Shown here: positions 37,909-47,964 of the stretch, piece after piece | How positions within the stretch are numbered: position 1 is the stretch's first letter | Layout: every line of letters begins with the position of its first letter | NCBI GenBank assembly: GCA_934541105.1 | Contig: CAKTDA010000001.1 | Location: forward strand, 806,001 to 870,000 | Direction: 5' to 3' | DNA: 64,000 bases | From: an uncultured Luteitalea sp. | GTDB lineage: Bacteria > Acidobacteriota > Vicinamibacteria > Vicinamibacterales > Vicinamibacteraceae | Translations under genes and position numbers: made by a program | Notes under the pieces: model-generated | What the model was told of the DNA's origin: nothing | The model's input: the letters and a program-made list of their open reading frames with translations, nothing else | The model's database searches: none

Positions 37909-39041
37909 GACAGCACCGCGTCGGCGATGATCATTCGTTGCACTTCGGATGTCCCCTGGTAGATTTCGGTGGCGCGCACGTCCCGGAACAGCCGCTCGAC
38001 CGCCGAGCCGCGCCGGTATCCCTCGGACGCGAGAATCTGCATGGCGCGATCCGCGGCCGCATGCGCCGCCTCGGACGCCGCGAGCTTCGCCATCGACGCC
38101 TCGGTCGTGGCCCGCTCGCCGCGGGCGCGCGCGGTGGCGGCCTTCCACGTCAGCATCCGTGCGGCTTCGAGCCCCGTGGCCATGTCCGCGAGCATGAACT
38201 GGATCGCCTGGTACTGCGCGATGGGCTGGCCGAAGGCCACACGCCGCTTCGCGTAAGCCAGGGCTTCCTGGAGCGCCGTCTCGCCGACGCCGAGGGCCTG
38301 CGCGGCAATCGCCACGCGCCCGCCGTCGAGCGCAGCCATCGCAATCGCGAAGCCGTCACCCGGCTGGCCGATCAGCTGGCTCGAGTCGACCGTCACGTCG
38401 TCGAAGACGAGGTCCATGCAGCCGAGGCCGCGGACCCCGAGCGAGTCACGCCCCTGCCGCGAGAGGCCCGGTGCGTCCATCGGCACGAGGAACGCCGAGA
38501 TCCCGCGGCCGCGCAGGTCCGGCTGCGTCGCGGCAAAGACGATGACGACGTCGGCCGCTTCCGCGTTGGCCACCCACACCTTGGTGCCGCGGATGCGGTA
38601 CCCCACGCCATCGGACGTCGCCGTGGCCTGCTGGTTGGCCGCGTCCGACCCCGCCTGTTCCTCCGAGAGCGCGAAGGCGCCGATCGCCTCGCCCCGTGCA
38701 AGGCGCCGCAGCCACTGCTCGCGCTGCGCCTCGCTGCCGTGTCGCCACAGCGTCTCGGCGACGAGCGAGTTGTTCACCGAGAGGATGACGGCGACCGTTG
38801 CACTGGCTCGCGCCACCGCTTCGAGCGCGAGCACGTAGGCCACGTCGTCGAGACCCGCGCCGCCCCACGTCTCGGGAATCGTCACGCCCATCAGCCCGAT
38901 CGCACCGGCCTGCGCCACGAGATCGCGGGGGAAGGCATTCTGCGCGTCGATGGCCGCAGCCCGCGGCGCCACGACGTCGGCGGCAAACGCCCGTGCGCGC
39001 TCGGCAAGGGCCCGTTGTGGCTCGGTCGGCTGGACGCGCAC
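37905..39041 (-). CDS. Acyl-CoA dehydrogenase
   Basis: 378-residue flavoprotein of the acyl-CoA dehydrogenase family. SEEQAGSDA, WVANAEAADV, DSLGVRGLG and YAKRRVAFGQ match the family, and the end IYQGTSEVQRMII shows Gln where the usual catalytic Glu stands (YEGTSE in the neighbour at 32688). The catalytic base may therefore sit elsewhere, or the enzyme may be altered or inactive. A VSLS-type FAD region is otherwise intact. GTG 39041 was chosen by homology. It lies downstream of the second VWA gene and upstream of the GNAT gene. Confidence 0.86.
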   Translation of the reverse strand: MRVQPTEPQRALAERARAFAADVVAPRAAAIDAQNAFPRDLVAQAGAIGLMGVTIPETWGGAGLDDVAYVLALEAVARASATVAVILSVNNSLVAETLWRHGSEAQREQWLRRLARGEAIGAFALSEEQAGSDAANQQATATSDGVGYRIRGTKVWVANAEAADVVIVFAATQPDLRGRGISAFLVPMDAPGLSRQGRDSLGVRGLGCMDLVFDDVTVDSSQLIGQPGDGFAIAMAALDGGRVAIAAQALGVGETALQEALAYAKRRVAFGQPIAQYQAIQFMLADMATGLEAARMLTWKAATARARGERATTEASMAKLAASEAAHAAADRAMQILASEGYRRGSAVERLFRDVRATEIYQGTSEVQRMIIADAVLS

Positions 39042-39064
39042 GAGGGCAAGGCTATCAGAGCACG

Positions 39065-41137
39065 CTACCGGTCCGACACGGCGACGATGCCGATGGGCGT
39101 GCGGACGCGGCCGTGGCTCGTCTCGACGACGAGTTGATAGGGTCCCGTGGCCACCCCGTCGAGCGGCAGGACGACGCGCGCAGCGCCGCGGGGCGGCGCG
39201 GGCGCGCTCACCCCCGTGAGCACGGTCCGCCCATCGAGCGTGACGAGCGTCACGCGTGCGTCGGTCGCCCCGGCATGCGGTGTGGTGATGGTCAACACGT
39301 CGCCAATCGGAAAGACCCGCGTGGTCGTCGGCCGCGGATCGACCCACGCGGCCACACGGTCGTCGCTGAACAGCGTCGGCATGATGCCCAGGATCCGCGA
39401 CGCGATCAGGACGTCCGGCGGCAGCTGATCGCGGCCGGGCACATCGACATCGAGATACACGGCGCCGCCACGCCCGGTTGCCATGTCCACCGTCGCGACA
39501 CGGATCTGGTGCCGCCCGCTCGGCAGGTCCACGGCCCAGATGCTGCGGACGGCACCGTCGGCGATCACACGCTCGCGCCCCGCCGGCATCCGGAACCCCA
39601 GCACCTTGCGCGCCCCGTTCGTCGCCCGGCCTCCGGACGGCATGGTCAGGAGGCCCTGCTCGAGCCGGAACATGCCCTCGGCATCGGCTTGTAATGGCGC
39701 GCCATCCGTCTCGACGAGAATGGCGACCGTGGTATCGCGTCCACGGCGGTCCGCGGCAAACGCCTGCACGCGCATCGTCAGGCCGTCCGATGGCAGGACG
39801 GCCGACAGCAGCGACCCGAGTTCGGTCGAGAGCGTGTCGGGCGTCTTCACCGAGCCGGCGGCGCGCGCGGCTGGTGGCCGATAGCCGCGGCGTGCGAGCA
39901 CGCGCACGTCCGGACGACCCACCTTCACCTCGATGCGGCGGTACTCGTTGCCTTGCGCAGGCGTCTCGGGCTCGTAGGTCAGGACGTAGTGTCGTCCCGC
40001 GGCCTCCATCGAGCGATCGATGGCCGCCAGCGTGTCGTTGTGATCCACGGCCGACACGCCGCCGGTCATGGCTGCGAGGTCGCGCAGCATCTCCTTCGAC
40101 TGTCGCGCCTCGTCGAAGATCGCGCGCCGCTGCGTCTCACTGATCGGCAACCGCAGGCCTCCGACCTGGATGAGGTCCGCATCGGCGATGTCGAGGCCGA
40201 GGGGATTCACCGGATGAATCGCGACGTCGGCAGCAGCCGCCGCAGCCAGCGCTTCGTTCATGAACCGGAACGAGCCGCTGCTCGCGTTGACGCGGTCCGT
40301 GCCGGTGGGCTTCGGCATGCGGACCTCCATGTCCTCCATCGAGGCGCCGTACGACGAGCCTTCGCTCACGAGCAGCACGGTCTTGCGTCGTCCGGAGACG
40401 TCGCGCAGGGCGTTGGCGACGTTGGCAAGCGTCTCGCACGACCGTCGGTAGTGATCGACGCGCACGTCCTCGTCATGAACGGGGCTCAGCAGCTTGCCGA
40501 TGGTCTTGTCGCGCAGTCGCTGGCCGTGGAACCGCTCGATGATGTCGAGCGCGTAGGTGCGGTCGCGCGTGAAATAGCCAGTGGACTCGCCGCTGCCGAC
40601 GGCAACGACGAGCAGCAGGTCGGAGGGATCGAGTCGCTCGACGAGCCGGCGCGCCGCGGCGCGCGCGCGCTGCGTCCTCCTGACGTCCACGTGGAGATCG
40701 TCGAGCACGAGCGCGAAGATGCGCGCCTGCGACGTGTGGTAGTTGCTGGCGGGGACGGCAATTGCCGGTCCGCCGTCGGTCGGGTCGAGGCGGGGCTCGG
40801 GCAGCGGGAGTCCGCCGAGCGCGTGCGAGAACGGCTCGAAGGACCGGATGGCCTGGTGCACGCCGTCCTCGAACAGCTCGAACTCGGACGCCGGGATGCC
40901 CGGTACGGGTCGGCCGTCGCGATCGAGCACGAGCACGCTGACCTCGACGCGCGTGACCGCCGATCGGAACGTGGGCTCTGGTGTGGCGTCACGCGACTCG
41001 CGCGGGGGCTGCGGCAGATCGAGCCTCGGCACGCCGCGCATGCCCTGTCCCTGCGTCGGCGCCTCCGCCATGCCTGCGGCGAGCGCAAGGACGACGACGC
41101 TCCGGGTCGCAGCCGACAACCGACATCCCACGGGCAC
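39065..41137 (-). CDS. Exported VWFA-related Acidobacterial-domain protein (second copy)
   Basis: 690-residue exported protein of the same family as the one at 30545. Signal peptide (RSVVVLALAAGMAEAPT), then SVLVLDRDGRPVPGI and EFELFEDGVHQAIRSF, the family signature. The VWA-like region is about 120-400; again the metal site is not canonical (FALVLDDLHVDV). The C-terminal part is beta-rich and low in Cys. GTG 41137 sits 12 bases past the HIT gene stop. Two family members in 10 kb, each leading a unit with acyl-CoA genes, is a pattern worth noting. Function unknown. Confidence 0.86.
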   Translation of the reverse strand: MPVGCRLSAATRSVVVLALAAGMAEAPTQGQGMRGVPRLDLPQPPRESRDATPEPTFRSAVTRVEVSVLVLDRDGRPVPGIPASEFELFEDGVHQAIRSFEPFSHALGGLPLPEPRLDPTDGGPAIAVPASNYHTSQARIFALVLDDLHVDVRRTQRARAAARRLVERLDPSDLLLVVAVGSGESTGYFTRDRTYALDIIERFHGQRLRDKTIGKLLSPVHDEDVRVDHYRRSCETLANVANALRDVSGRRKTVLLVSEGSSYGASMEDMEVRMPKPTGTDRVNASSGSFRFMNEALAAAAAADVAIHPVNPLGLDIADADLIQVGGLRLPISETQRRAIFDEARQSKEMLRDLAAMTGGVSAVDHNDTLAAIDRSMEAAGRHYVLTYEPETPAQGNEYRRIEVKVGRPDVRVLARRGYRPPAARAAGSVKTPDTLSTELGSLLSAVLPSDGLTMRVQAFAADRRGRDTTVAILVETDGAPLQADAEGMFRLEQGLLTMPSGGRATNGARKVLGFRMPAGRERVIADGAVRSIWAVDLPSGRHQIRVATVDMATGRGGAVYLDVDVPGRDQLPPDVLIASRILGIMPTLFSDDRVAAWVDPRPTTTRVFPIGDVLTITTPHAGATDARVTLVTLDGRTVLTGVSAPAPPRGAARVVLPLDGVATGPYQLVVETSHGRVRTPIGIVAVSDR

Positions 41138-41149
41138 GATGCCCGAAGC

Positions 41150-41656
41150 TTAGCAGCGTTCGGCGGCCGCGGCCTCGGCAAACAGCGGGCGGAGGCGCGC
41201 CGCGGTGGCGTCGAGGGCCTCGGGCAGCACGCGCGTCTCGCCCACCGTCGTCATGAAGTTGGTGTCGCCGTTCCAGCGGGGTACGAGGTGGATGTGCAGG
41301 TGATCGGCCACGCCCGCGCCGGCGGCCCTGCCGATGTTGATGCCGACGTTGATGCCGTGCGGCGCATACGCGGTGCGCAGCACGCCTTCGGCGCACTGCG
41401 TGAGCCGCATCATCTCGTGCAGTTCGTCCGCAGTCGCCTCGCCGAGGGTCGCGATGTGGCGGCCGGGAACGACCATCAGGTGGCCGTTGTTGTAGGGGAA
41501 CAGGTTGAGGATGACGTAGCAGGTCGTGCCGCGATGGACGACGAGCGCGGCCTGCGCGGCATCGGCCCCGGTGTCGGCCGTGCAGAACACGCACCCCGGC
41601 GGCGCCGAGCCGCCGGTGACGTACTGCAGGCGCCAGGGCGACCAGAGGTGGTCCAT
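41150..41656 (-). CDS. HIT-family nucleotide hydrolase/transferase
   Basis: 168-residue histidine-triad protein with the HxHxH signature in DHLHIHLVPRW and a CVFC pair near the start that can form a zinc site, as in AP4A-phosphorylase-like HIT proteins. Such enzymes cleave dinucleoside polyphosphates or AMP conjugates. A YNNGHLMVVPGRH strand matches the family. It lies 7 bases after the HU gene and 12 bases before the VWA gene, on one strand with rpsA. The exact substrate is unknown. Confidence 0.92.
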   Translation of the reverse strand: MDHLWSPWRLQYVTGGSAPPGCVFCTADTGADAAQAALVVHRGTTCYVILNLFPYNNGHLMVVPGRHIATLGEATADELHEMMRLTQCAEGVLRTAYAPHGINVGINIGRAAGAGVADHLHIHLVPRWNGDTNFMTTVGETRVLPEALDATAARLRPLFAEAAAAERC

Positions 41657-41663
41657 CGGACCG

Positions 41664-41999
41664 TCAGGCCACCGTCGCCGGGTCTGGCGCGGCGGCCGCC
41701 TGCGGATCGGCCTCGTCGGCCACGCCGGCGTTGAGCAGGTCCTTCAGTTCCTTGCCGGGCTTGAAGTAGGGGACCTGCTTCGACGGCACGTCCACACGGT
41801 CGCCGGTCTTGGGGTTGCGGCCCTTGCGGGGCTCGCGGCGGCGGAGGCGGAAGCTGCCGAATCCCCGCAACTCCACCTTGTCACCCGCATGGAGGGCGCG
41901 GATGACGCTGAGGAACACCGTCTCGACGATGAGCTCGGCGTCCTTCTTTGTGAGGTCCGAGACACGCGAGACCTCGTCGACGAGATCCGCCTTGGTCAT
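41664..41999 (-). CDS. HU/IHF-family DNA-binding protein
   Basis: 111-residue nucleoid protein. The N-terminal dimerisation helices (TKADLVDEVSR) and the beta-arm region GFGSFRLRRREPRKGRNPKTGDR are intact. The VPYFKPGKELKDLLN ending matches IHF-beta or HU, and an Ala/Pro tail of ~18 residues is added. The rpsA-ihfB order is classical, so IHF-beta is likely, but the alternative HU cannot be excluded without an alignment. A hairpin precedes it in the gap to rpsA. Confidence 0.94.
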   Translation of the reverse strand: MTKADLVDEVSRVSDLTKKDAELIVETVFLSVIRALHAGDKVELRGFGSFRLRRREPRKGRNPKTGDRVDVPSKQVPYFKPGKELKDLLNAGVADEADPQAAAAPDPATVA

Positions 42000-42024
42000 G
42001 GAGTTCTCTCGAAAGGGGGAAAGC

Positions 42025-42055
42025 GCGCCGGCTGCGGAGGATCCGCAACCGGCGC
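42025..42055 (-). terminator. Strong hairpin between rpsA and the HU/IHF gene
   Basis: On the minus strand the arms are GCGCCGG-T-TGCGGA and TCCGCA-G-CCGGCGC with a three-base loop and one unpaired position. CGCTTTCCCCCTTT follows. It could be a partial terminator or attenuator that tunes HU/IHF expression relative to rpsA, or an RNA processing site. Confidence 0.5.
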
Positions 42056-42062
42056 CCGGTCC

Positions 42063-43829
<1,767 letters not shown>

Positions 43830-43918
43830 GCGTACTGAATCCTCCTCGGTGGCGTTTGCCGGCTTTCCGGCGCCGGCGGGCCGTCGGTAGTGGCACGCGC
43901 TATGCGGGCAACCGACAG

Positions 43919-43948
43919 AATTTACAACATTTAGGGGCGGGCCTGCAA
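43919..43948 (-). promoter_or_regulatory. Possible promoter before rpsA
   Basis: Minus-strand TTGCAG (43943-43948), an 18-base spacer and TAAATT (43919-43924), in an AT-rich island within otherwise very GC-rich DNA. It would give rpsA a leader of about 80 bases independent of cmk. Confidence 0.4.
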
Positions 43949-43989
43949 GGACGCCGCCGGGAGGCGTACCGCGCGGACGCGTCCGGCGG

Positions 43990-44646
43990 TCAGCGGCGCG
44001 TGCGCGCGGTCTCGACGAGCGCCAGCACCCGCGCCACGACGTCGGCAACCGCGACACCCGTGGTGTCGATATAGGTGGCGTCGTGGGCCTGCGTGAGGGG
44101 CGACACGGCGCGGCTGCGGTCGCCCTGATCACGACTCGTGAGCGCGGTGGCAATCACGGCGACGTCACCGCCAAGGGCCGCGTGCGCCTCGTCAGCCGCG
44201 CGGCGGCGGGCGCGCTCCTCGGGGGCGGCATCGAGATACACCTTCACGTCGGCCTCTGGCAGCACGACGGTGCCGATGTCGCGCCCTTCCATCACCAGAT
44301 CGCCGTTTGCGGCGTAGGCACGCTGCCGTGCCACGAGCGCCGCACGCACGGGCCCGAGGCGCGCGACCCTCGCGGCGGCGGCGTCCATGTCGGGGGTGCG
44401 GATGGCGCGCGTGACGTCGTGGCCGTCCACGACGACCCGGCCGCCCTCGGCCACGAGCGCTGCCGACCGCGCCACCTCCGCGACGGCGGCCTCATCGTCG
44501 AGGTCCACGCCCGCGTCGAGCGCCCGCCACGCGACGGCGCGATACATCGCCCCGGTGTCCACGTGCCGGCACTGCAGTGCCTCCGCGATGGCGCGCGCCA
44601 CCGTTCCCTTCCCTGCCCCCGATGGCCCGTCGATTGCGATCAGCAC
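43990..44646 (-). CDS. cmk: Cytidylate kinase
   Basis: 218-residue nucleoside monophosphate kinase that phosphorylates CMP and dCMP. The P-loop GPSGAGKGT sits at 7-15 after VLIAID, then DTGAMYR, and the lid/CMP-binding elements GRDIGTVVLP and SRDQGDRSRAVSPL. GTG 44646 gives the standard N-terminus; an in-frame ATG at 44703 would add residues with no homology. It is the first gene of the cmk-rpsA-HU/IHF order common in bacteria. Confidence 0.94.
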   Translation of the reverse strand: MLIAIDGPSGAGKGTVARAIAEALQCRHVDTGAMYRAVAWRALDAGVDLDDEAAVAEVARSAALVAEGGRVVVDGHDVTRAIRTPDMDAAAARVARLGPVRAALVARQRAYAANGDLVMEGRDIGTVVLPEADVKVYLDAAPEERARRRAADEAHAALGGDVAVIATALTSRDQGDRSRAVSPLTQAHDATYIDTTGVAVADVVARVLALVETARTRR

Positions 44647-44721
44647 CGGAGGGAGGATAGCAGGCGACGGGCCGCTCCACGCTGATACCGTCGCGCGCGG
44701 CATTCGCATGAGAATGGTCCC

Positions 44722-45879
44722 GTGCGCATGGTCTACGGGCTGCTCGCCATCGGCGTCCTGCTCTTCGCGGCGTGGTTCGGCCTCTCACACGGCCGCTACG
44801 GGCGCACGCTGTCGCTGCTCGTCCGGCTCGGCAAGCTGCAGGGCCCCGTCGCCGCGCATGTCGGCAACTGGCAGACGACATCGGTCACCCGGCAGGCGCT
44901 GGCGTTCGAGGGACGTCACGGGTCGCGGACGGCGCGACTCTACCTGCCGGCCGACGTCCGCACACGACCGCTCCTGCTCACGGGCGGCGTGCACGCCCTC
45001 GGCATCGACGAACCCCGCCTCGTCGCCTTTGCCGAGCAACTCGCGCACACCGGCACGCCCGTCGTGACGCCGTCGCTGCCCGACCTGAAGGAGTACCTCG
45101 TCACGCCACGCCTGACCGACGACATCGAGGACGCCGCGGTCGCGGTGCTGGCATCCGCCGCGGTGCCGCAGGCGCGCGACGGGCGCATCGGCCTGCTCGG
45201 CATCTCGTTCGCCGGTGGCTTGTCGGTCATTGCCGCCGGACGGCCGTCGCTGCGCGATCGGGTTGCCTTCGTCTTCTCGATGGGTGGGCACTCGCGGCTG
45301 CCGCCCGTGATGCGGTACCTGTGCACCGGCATCCAGCCCGATGGCCGCCCGCACCCGCCGCACGACTACGGCAGCGTCATCCTGCTCACCAACATTGCCG
45401 ACGATGTGGTGCCGGCCGCGCAGGTGCAGCCGCTACGGGCGGCGGTCCACCAGTTCCTGCACGCCTCGCACGTGGACATGTTCGACAAGCCGCAGGCGGT
45501 ACGCGAGTTCGAACAGGCACGCGCGCTGGAGGCCACGCTGCCGCCCGAAGCCCGCGCGCTGATGCACCTGGTGAACACGCGTGACGTCGCTGGCCTCGGA
45601 CGCCGCCTGTTGCCGTATCTCGATCGCTGGGGACAGGAGGACGCGCTCTCGCCCGTGCAGTCGCCGGCGCCGAAGGCTCCCGTCTTCGTCATGCACGCCC
45701 AGGGAGACGATGTGATCCCCGACAGCGAGGCGCAGGCCCTGGGAAACTACCTGCGGTCGCAGGGCACGCCGGTCCGCGTCCACGTGACGCCGATGCTCGA
45801 TCACGCCGAGGTGAAACGCGCGCCAGGCGTCGGTGAACTCATCGCGCTCGTGAGGATGTGGGCGGAACTGCCGTGGTAG
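44722..45879 (+). CDS. Alpha/beta-hydrolase family protein
   Basis: 385 residues with an N-terminal membrane anchor or signal (MVYGLLAIGVLLFAAWFGLS). The nucleophile elbow is GISFAGG (Ser), and a late GDDVIPD Asp and LDHAEV His fit a catalytic triad. The N-terminal ~70 residues are before the hydrolase core. It is likely tethered on the outer face of the inner membrane; the substrate is unknown. It runs divergently from cmk and ends three bases before the GAATGC repeats. GTG 44722 and ATG 44728 are both possible. Confidence 0.82.
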   Translation: MRMVYGLLAIGVLLFAAWFGLSHGRYGRTLSLLVRLGKLQGPVAAHVGNWQTTSVTRQALAFEGRHGSRTARLYLPADVRTRPLLLTGGVHALGIDEPRLVAFAEQLAHTGTPVVTPSLPDLKEYLVTPRLTDDIEDAAVAVLASAAVPQARDGRIGLLGISFAGGLSVIAAGRPSLRDRVAFVFSMGGHSRLPPVMRYLCTGIQPDGRPHPPHDYGSVILLTNIADDVVPAAQVQPLRAAVHQFLHASHVDMFDKPQAVREFEQARALEATLPPEARALMHLVNTRDVAGLGRRLLPYLDRWGQEDALSPVQSPAPKAPVFVMHAQGDDVIPDSEAQALGNYLRSQGTPVRVHVTPMLDHAEVKRAPGVGELIALVRMWAELPW

Positions 45880-45882
45880 TCC

Positions 45883-45930
45883 GAATGCCGGAATGCCGCG
45901 GAATGCTGGAATGCTGGAATGCCGGGAATG
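45883..45930. repeat. GAATGC-type repeat block 5' of the four-helix-bundle gene
   Basis: About six head-to-tail GGAATGCY units directly after the hydrolase stop, of the same family as the left arms of the downstream hairpins but without the matching right arm. Confidence 0.8.
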
Positions 45931-46052
45931 GGTTTCCTGCCACGCGGGCGCGCCGTCGATGCGCAGCTTTTGCGACGGGAACACGCGCCGGCGCGCGTTG
46001 GTCCGTACTCGCGGGGTCTGTTGACTGGCACGGGGCCTGCCTGCGCGAGGGC

Positions 46053-46406
46053 ATGGCTCACGACATCCAGGAGCGGGCGTTCCGGCTGGCGCTGCAGGTC
46101 ATCACGCTCGAGCGCGACGATGCTTACCGCGCAATCGGCCGACGAGTGATCGTCGAGCAATTGCTGCGGGCGGTGACTTCGATCGGCGCGAACCTCGAGG
46201 AGGCGACCGCGGCACAGTCGAAGGCCGACTTCATCTCCAAGGTCGGCATCGCCCGCAAGGAAGCGCGCGAGACGCAGTACTGGCTCAGGCTTGGGCGCGA
46301 CTCGCACGCCCTGCACGCCCCGGACTGGCCCGCGCTCCTCGGCGAGGCCGAGGAGGTCTCGCGCGTGGTCGCCGCCATCGCGCGCAGCGCGAAGCGGACG
46401 GGGTGA
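46053..46406 (+). CDS. Four-helix-bundle protein (S23 / 23S rRNA intervening-sequence type)
   Basis: 117-residue protein of the TIGR02436-type family, relatives of which lie in 23S rRNA intervening sequences and, as Avd, in diversity-generating retroelements. Four amphipathic helices are visible: DIQERAFRLALQVITLERDD, VIVEQLLRAVTSIGANLEEA, SKADFISKVGIARKEARETQ and a last helix ending VVAAIARSAKRTG. The conserved RAVTSIGANLEEA and EARETQYWL match. ATG 46053 has GAGGG nearby; longer upstream frames run through the repeats. There is no rRNA or reverse transcriptase nearby. The stop codon is the first part of the repeated junction of the hairpin array. Confidence 0.88.
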   Translation: MAHDIQERAFRLALQVITLERDDAYRAIGRRVIVEQLLRAVTSIGANLEEATAAQSKADFISKVGIARKEARETQYWLRLGRDSHALHAPDWPALLGEAEEVSRVVAAIARSAKRTG

Positions 46407-47964
46407 GAATGCTGGGAATGCTGAGAATGCCGGAATGCTGAGAATGCCGGAATGCTGAGAATGCCGGCATTCAGCATTCAGCATTCGGCATTCGGCATTC
46501 GGCATTCAGCAGCCGCCGTCGGCGCGCGAAGCGGACAGCGTGAGAATGCTGGGAATGCGGAGCATGCCGGAATGCTGGAGGCGCCGGCATTTCAGCATTC
46601 AGCATTCGAGGATGCGCTGCGGGTGGGCGTAATCGCCGCACCCAGCGTGAGAATGCTGGGAATGCCGAGAATGCTGAATGCCGACATCCCGGCATTCGGC
46701 ATTCGGCATTCCGCACCACAGCCCGCCGACGACGCCACGATCGAGTCGTTCAACGAGCGTGTGAAGTGCTGGGAATGCGGAGCATGCCGGAATGCTGGAC
46801 GCGCCGGCATTCAGCATTCGGCATTCGGCATTCCCCGGCGTCCCGATCGCGCACTGCCGCCACGCATCTCTGGCGACTACGGCACGGAGTTCGGCCAGCG
46901 CGGCGACAGACCTGGGGGTGCATGGCGCGCAGCGCGTGAAAATGCTGGGAATGCCGAGAATGCTGAATGCCGACATCCCGGCATTCGGCATTCGGCATTC
47001 GGCGCCACAGCCCGCCGACGACGCCACGATCGAGTCGTTCAACGAGCGCGTGAAATGCTGGGAATGCGGAGCATGCCGGAATGCTGGACGCGCCGGCATT
47101 CAGCATTCGGCTTTCGGCATTCGGCATTCGGCATTCGGCATTCGGCATTCAGCATTCGGCATTCGGCATTCGGCATTCCCCGGCGTCCCGGTTCGCGGAC
47201 TGCCGCAACACATCTCTGGGCACCGAGTTCGGCAGCGCGGCGACGGACCTGGGGTGCATGGCGCGCAGCGCGTGAAAATGCTGGGAATGCGGAGAATGCC
47301 GGAATGCTGGAGGCGCCGGCATTTCAGCATTCAGCATTCGAGGATGCGCTGCGGGTGGGCGTAATCGCCGCACCCAGCGTGAGAATGCTGGGAATGCCGA
47401 GAATGCTGAATGCCGACATCCCGGCATTCGGCATTCGGCATTCCGCACCACAGCCCGCCGACGACGCCACGATCGAGTCGTTCAACGAGCGTGTGAAGTG
47501 CTGGGAATGCGGAGCATGCCGGAATGCTGGACGCGCCGGCATTCAGCATTCGGCATTCGGCATTCCCCGGCGTCCCGATCGCGCACTGCCGCCACGCATC
47601 TCTGGCGACTACGGCACGGAGTTCGGCCAGCGCGGCGACAGACCTGGGGGTGCATGGCGCGCAGCGCGTGAAAATGCTGGGAATGCCGAGAATGCTGAAT
47701 GCCGACATCCCGGCATTCGGCATTCGGCATTCGGCGCCACAGCCCGCCGACGACGCCACGATCGAGTCGTTCAACGAGCGCGTGAAATGCTGGGAATGCG
47801 GAGCATGCCGGAATGCTGGACGCGCCGGCATTCAGCATTCGGCATTCGGAATTCGCGTGTGGCCGCCGCGATCGCGCGCGTCGGGTGAGAATGCTGGGAA
47901 TACCGAGAATGCCGGAATGCTGGACGGCCGGCATTCGGCATTCAGCATTCGGAATTCGGAATTC
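46407..47964. repeat. Array of twelve inverted-repeat (hairpin) modules
   Basis: Each module has a left arm of GAATGCYGG-type units, a short centre, and a right arm of GCATTCRG-type units (the reverse complement), so each can fold into a hairpin. Modules lie approximately at 46407-46509, 46544-46608, 46651-46711, 46766-46833, 46939-47002, 47052-47179, 47276-47340, 47383-47443, 47498-47565, 47671-47734, 47784-47848 and 47887-47964. Spacers of 34-105 bases separate them. Every module starts at the junction GTGA followed by AATGCTGGG (with small variants), identical to the stop region of the preceding gene. Apparent open frames (GIRHSAF repeats) are artefacts of the 7-base units. Confidence 0.9.
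46541..47850. repeat. 732-base tandem duplication within the hairpin array
   Basis: About 578 bases at 46541-47118 recur at 47273-47850 with an offset of exactly 732 and only a few mismatches near the left end, then diverge. The duplicated block covers modules 2-6 and spacers b, c, d, c' in the same order. The intervening piece has a longer right arm (47093-47179) and a variant spacer d'. Confidence 0.88.

Noticed and set aside
46407..47964. CRISPR array
   Set aside because: Repeats are degenerate 7-9-base units in inverted pairs, spacers are repeated and of uneven length (34-105 bases), and no cas gene is in the window.
46407..47964. Integron cassette array with attC hairpins
   Set aside because: No integrase gene is present, spacers carry no open frames, and the hairpins lack recognisable attC end boxes.
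46053..47964. Diversity-generating retroelement (four-helix-bundle protein as Avd)
   Set aside because: No reverse transcriptase, template repeat or variable repeat with A-specific differences is present.
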